The notes beneath the pieces are model-generated. The model searched no databases. It saw nothing but the letters and a program-made list of their open reading frames with translations, and was not told the DNA's origin. Source: Ruminococcus sp. (GTDB lineage: Bacteria; Bacillota; Clostridia; Oscillospirales; Ruminococcaceae). From it: a stretch of 64,000 nucleotides of DNA. Position numbers and translations under genes: made by a program. This document shows, piece by piece, positions 63,606 to 64,000 of this stretch; positions within the stretch are counted from its first letter, which is position 1; each line of letters opens with the position of its first letter. Location: contig NZ_JAFUAG010000041.1 of assembly GCF_017464355.1 (NCBI RefSeq), forward strand, positions 268,787 through 332,786, read 5' to 3'.

Positions 63606-63779
63606 TTGAAAGAGACAACTACTACCGTAGAGAAAGAGAAGGTAGACTGCTCCTATTCGGAGTACCGTATCGGTCTGACAACTTATCGTGTTAAGATCAG
63701 TTTCAATTCAGATACAGATGAAAGTCTGGAAGATATTATCAACCGGCTTATCGCCCGTGAGATAGAAAAGTCTGCGTGA
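63606..63779 (+). CDS. TnpW-like transposon-encoded small protein
   Basis: A 57-residue frame starting TTG with AAAGGAG 5-11 bases upstream. It reads IGLTTYRVKISFNSDTDESL, then LEDIINRLIAREIEKSA, which matches the shape of TnpW proteins found beside serine recombinases in Tn4451/Tn1549-like elements. Its function is not known. A good terminator follows. Confidence 0.65.
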   Translation: MKETTTTVEKEKVDCSYSEYRIGLTTYRVKISFNSDTDESLEDIINRLIAREIEKSA

Positions 63780-63788
63780 ACAGATAAC

Positions 63789-63840
63789 GGCAGGCTTGAT
63801 ATTCCCGACTTTCTGAGTATATCATAGCCTGCTGTTTTTT
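63789..63840 (+). terminator. Terminator after the tnpW-like gene
   Basis: GGCAGGCTTGATAT pairs with ATATCATAGCCTGCT (one bulge and mismatch) around a 16-nt loop, then TTTTTT. Confidence 0.75.
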
Positions 63841-63967
63841 GTCGGAAAGTGAGGAAATAATGACAGATGTGAGCAAGCCATATGGAGAGTAACCCCCAAG
63901 CAGCTATTTTTCAATATATAATCATCAGTAAAACAATATCGTTATTGAAAAAATGGAGGTAACCATA

Positions 63968-64000
63968 TGTTAGCAATACCCGAATTGGCAATGCCAAGAA
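63968..64000 (+). CDS. Start of an unknown gene cut by the right edge
   Basis: ATG 63968 with GGAGGT 7 bases upstream opens MLAIPELAMPR and runs off the window. Only eleven codons are visible, too few to name it. Confidence 0.45.

Noticed and set aside
1-64000. CRISPR arrays, tRNA or rRNA genes, insertion sequences
   Set aside because: No regularly spaced repeats, no tRNA cloverleaf or rRNA sequence and no transposase frame were recognised by eye.

Overview
The window reads as low-to-mid GC Firmicutes chromosome, most likely a Ruminococcus-like member of the Oscillospirales. The reasons are strong AGGAGG ribosome sites, many perfectly spaced TTGACA-N17-TATAAT promoters, a CIRCE-controlled hrcA-grpE-dnaK-dnaJ operon, AddAB rather than RecBCD, a methionine synthase whose reactivation domain is a separate gene, a TIGR03960/TIGR03936 pair, and SipW-type signal peptides. 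This placement is inferred from gene content, not from a database match.

Positions 1-34.6 kb are mostly housekeeping. In order they hold a Ca2+ P-type ATPase (cut by the left edge), pyruvate kinase on the minus strand, a small membrane protein, the hrcA heat-shock operon, an XRE regulator, the split cobalamin methionine synthase, addB-addA, a radical SAM pair, rplS with a structured leader, two tandem signal peptidases I, rbgA-rnhB-yraN, threonine synthase, a short cysteine-rich DUF1540 protein, a metallophosphoesterase, trigger factor, clpP and clpX. An alpha/beta-hydrolase without a serine nucleophile follows on the minus strand.

Positions 35.8-60.0 kb are the most unusual part: a divergent cell-surface locus read outward from one intergenic region with a consensus promoter for each side. 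The minus-strand operon (43.4 to 35.8 kb) encodes a degenerate EAL protein, a membrane-anchored protein related to the secreted subunit, a SipW-like (Ser/His) signal peptidase, a membrane-anchored McrB-like AAA+ ATPase, a 1007-residue fusion of a DUF2357 (McrC-partner-like) domain, a long coiled coil and a second SipW-like peptidase, and two small proteins. The plus strand encodes a TasA/camelysin-like secreted protein, preceded by a stop-terminated copy of its signal peptide. After a terminator and a new promoter come four more membrane or secreted proteins, two with the same Ala-Trp-Phe-Thr cleavage motif, and a secreted beta-helix-like protein of about 3450 residues. I infer a fibre or surface-layer system in which an AAA+/DUF2357 machine is coupled to dedicated signal peptidases.

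Positions 60.1-64.0 kb are a rearranged fragment of a Tn1549-like conjugative element: parM-parR, a hairpin-rich probable oriT, mobC, a relaxase cut after about 100 residues, an inverted methyltransferase and Maff2 fragment, and a tnpW-like gene. A new reading frame starts at the right edge.
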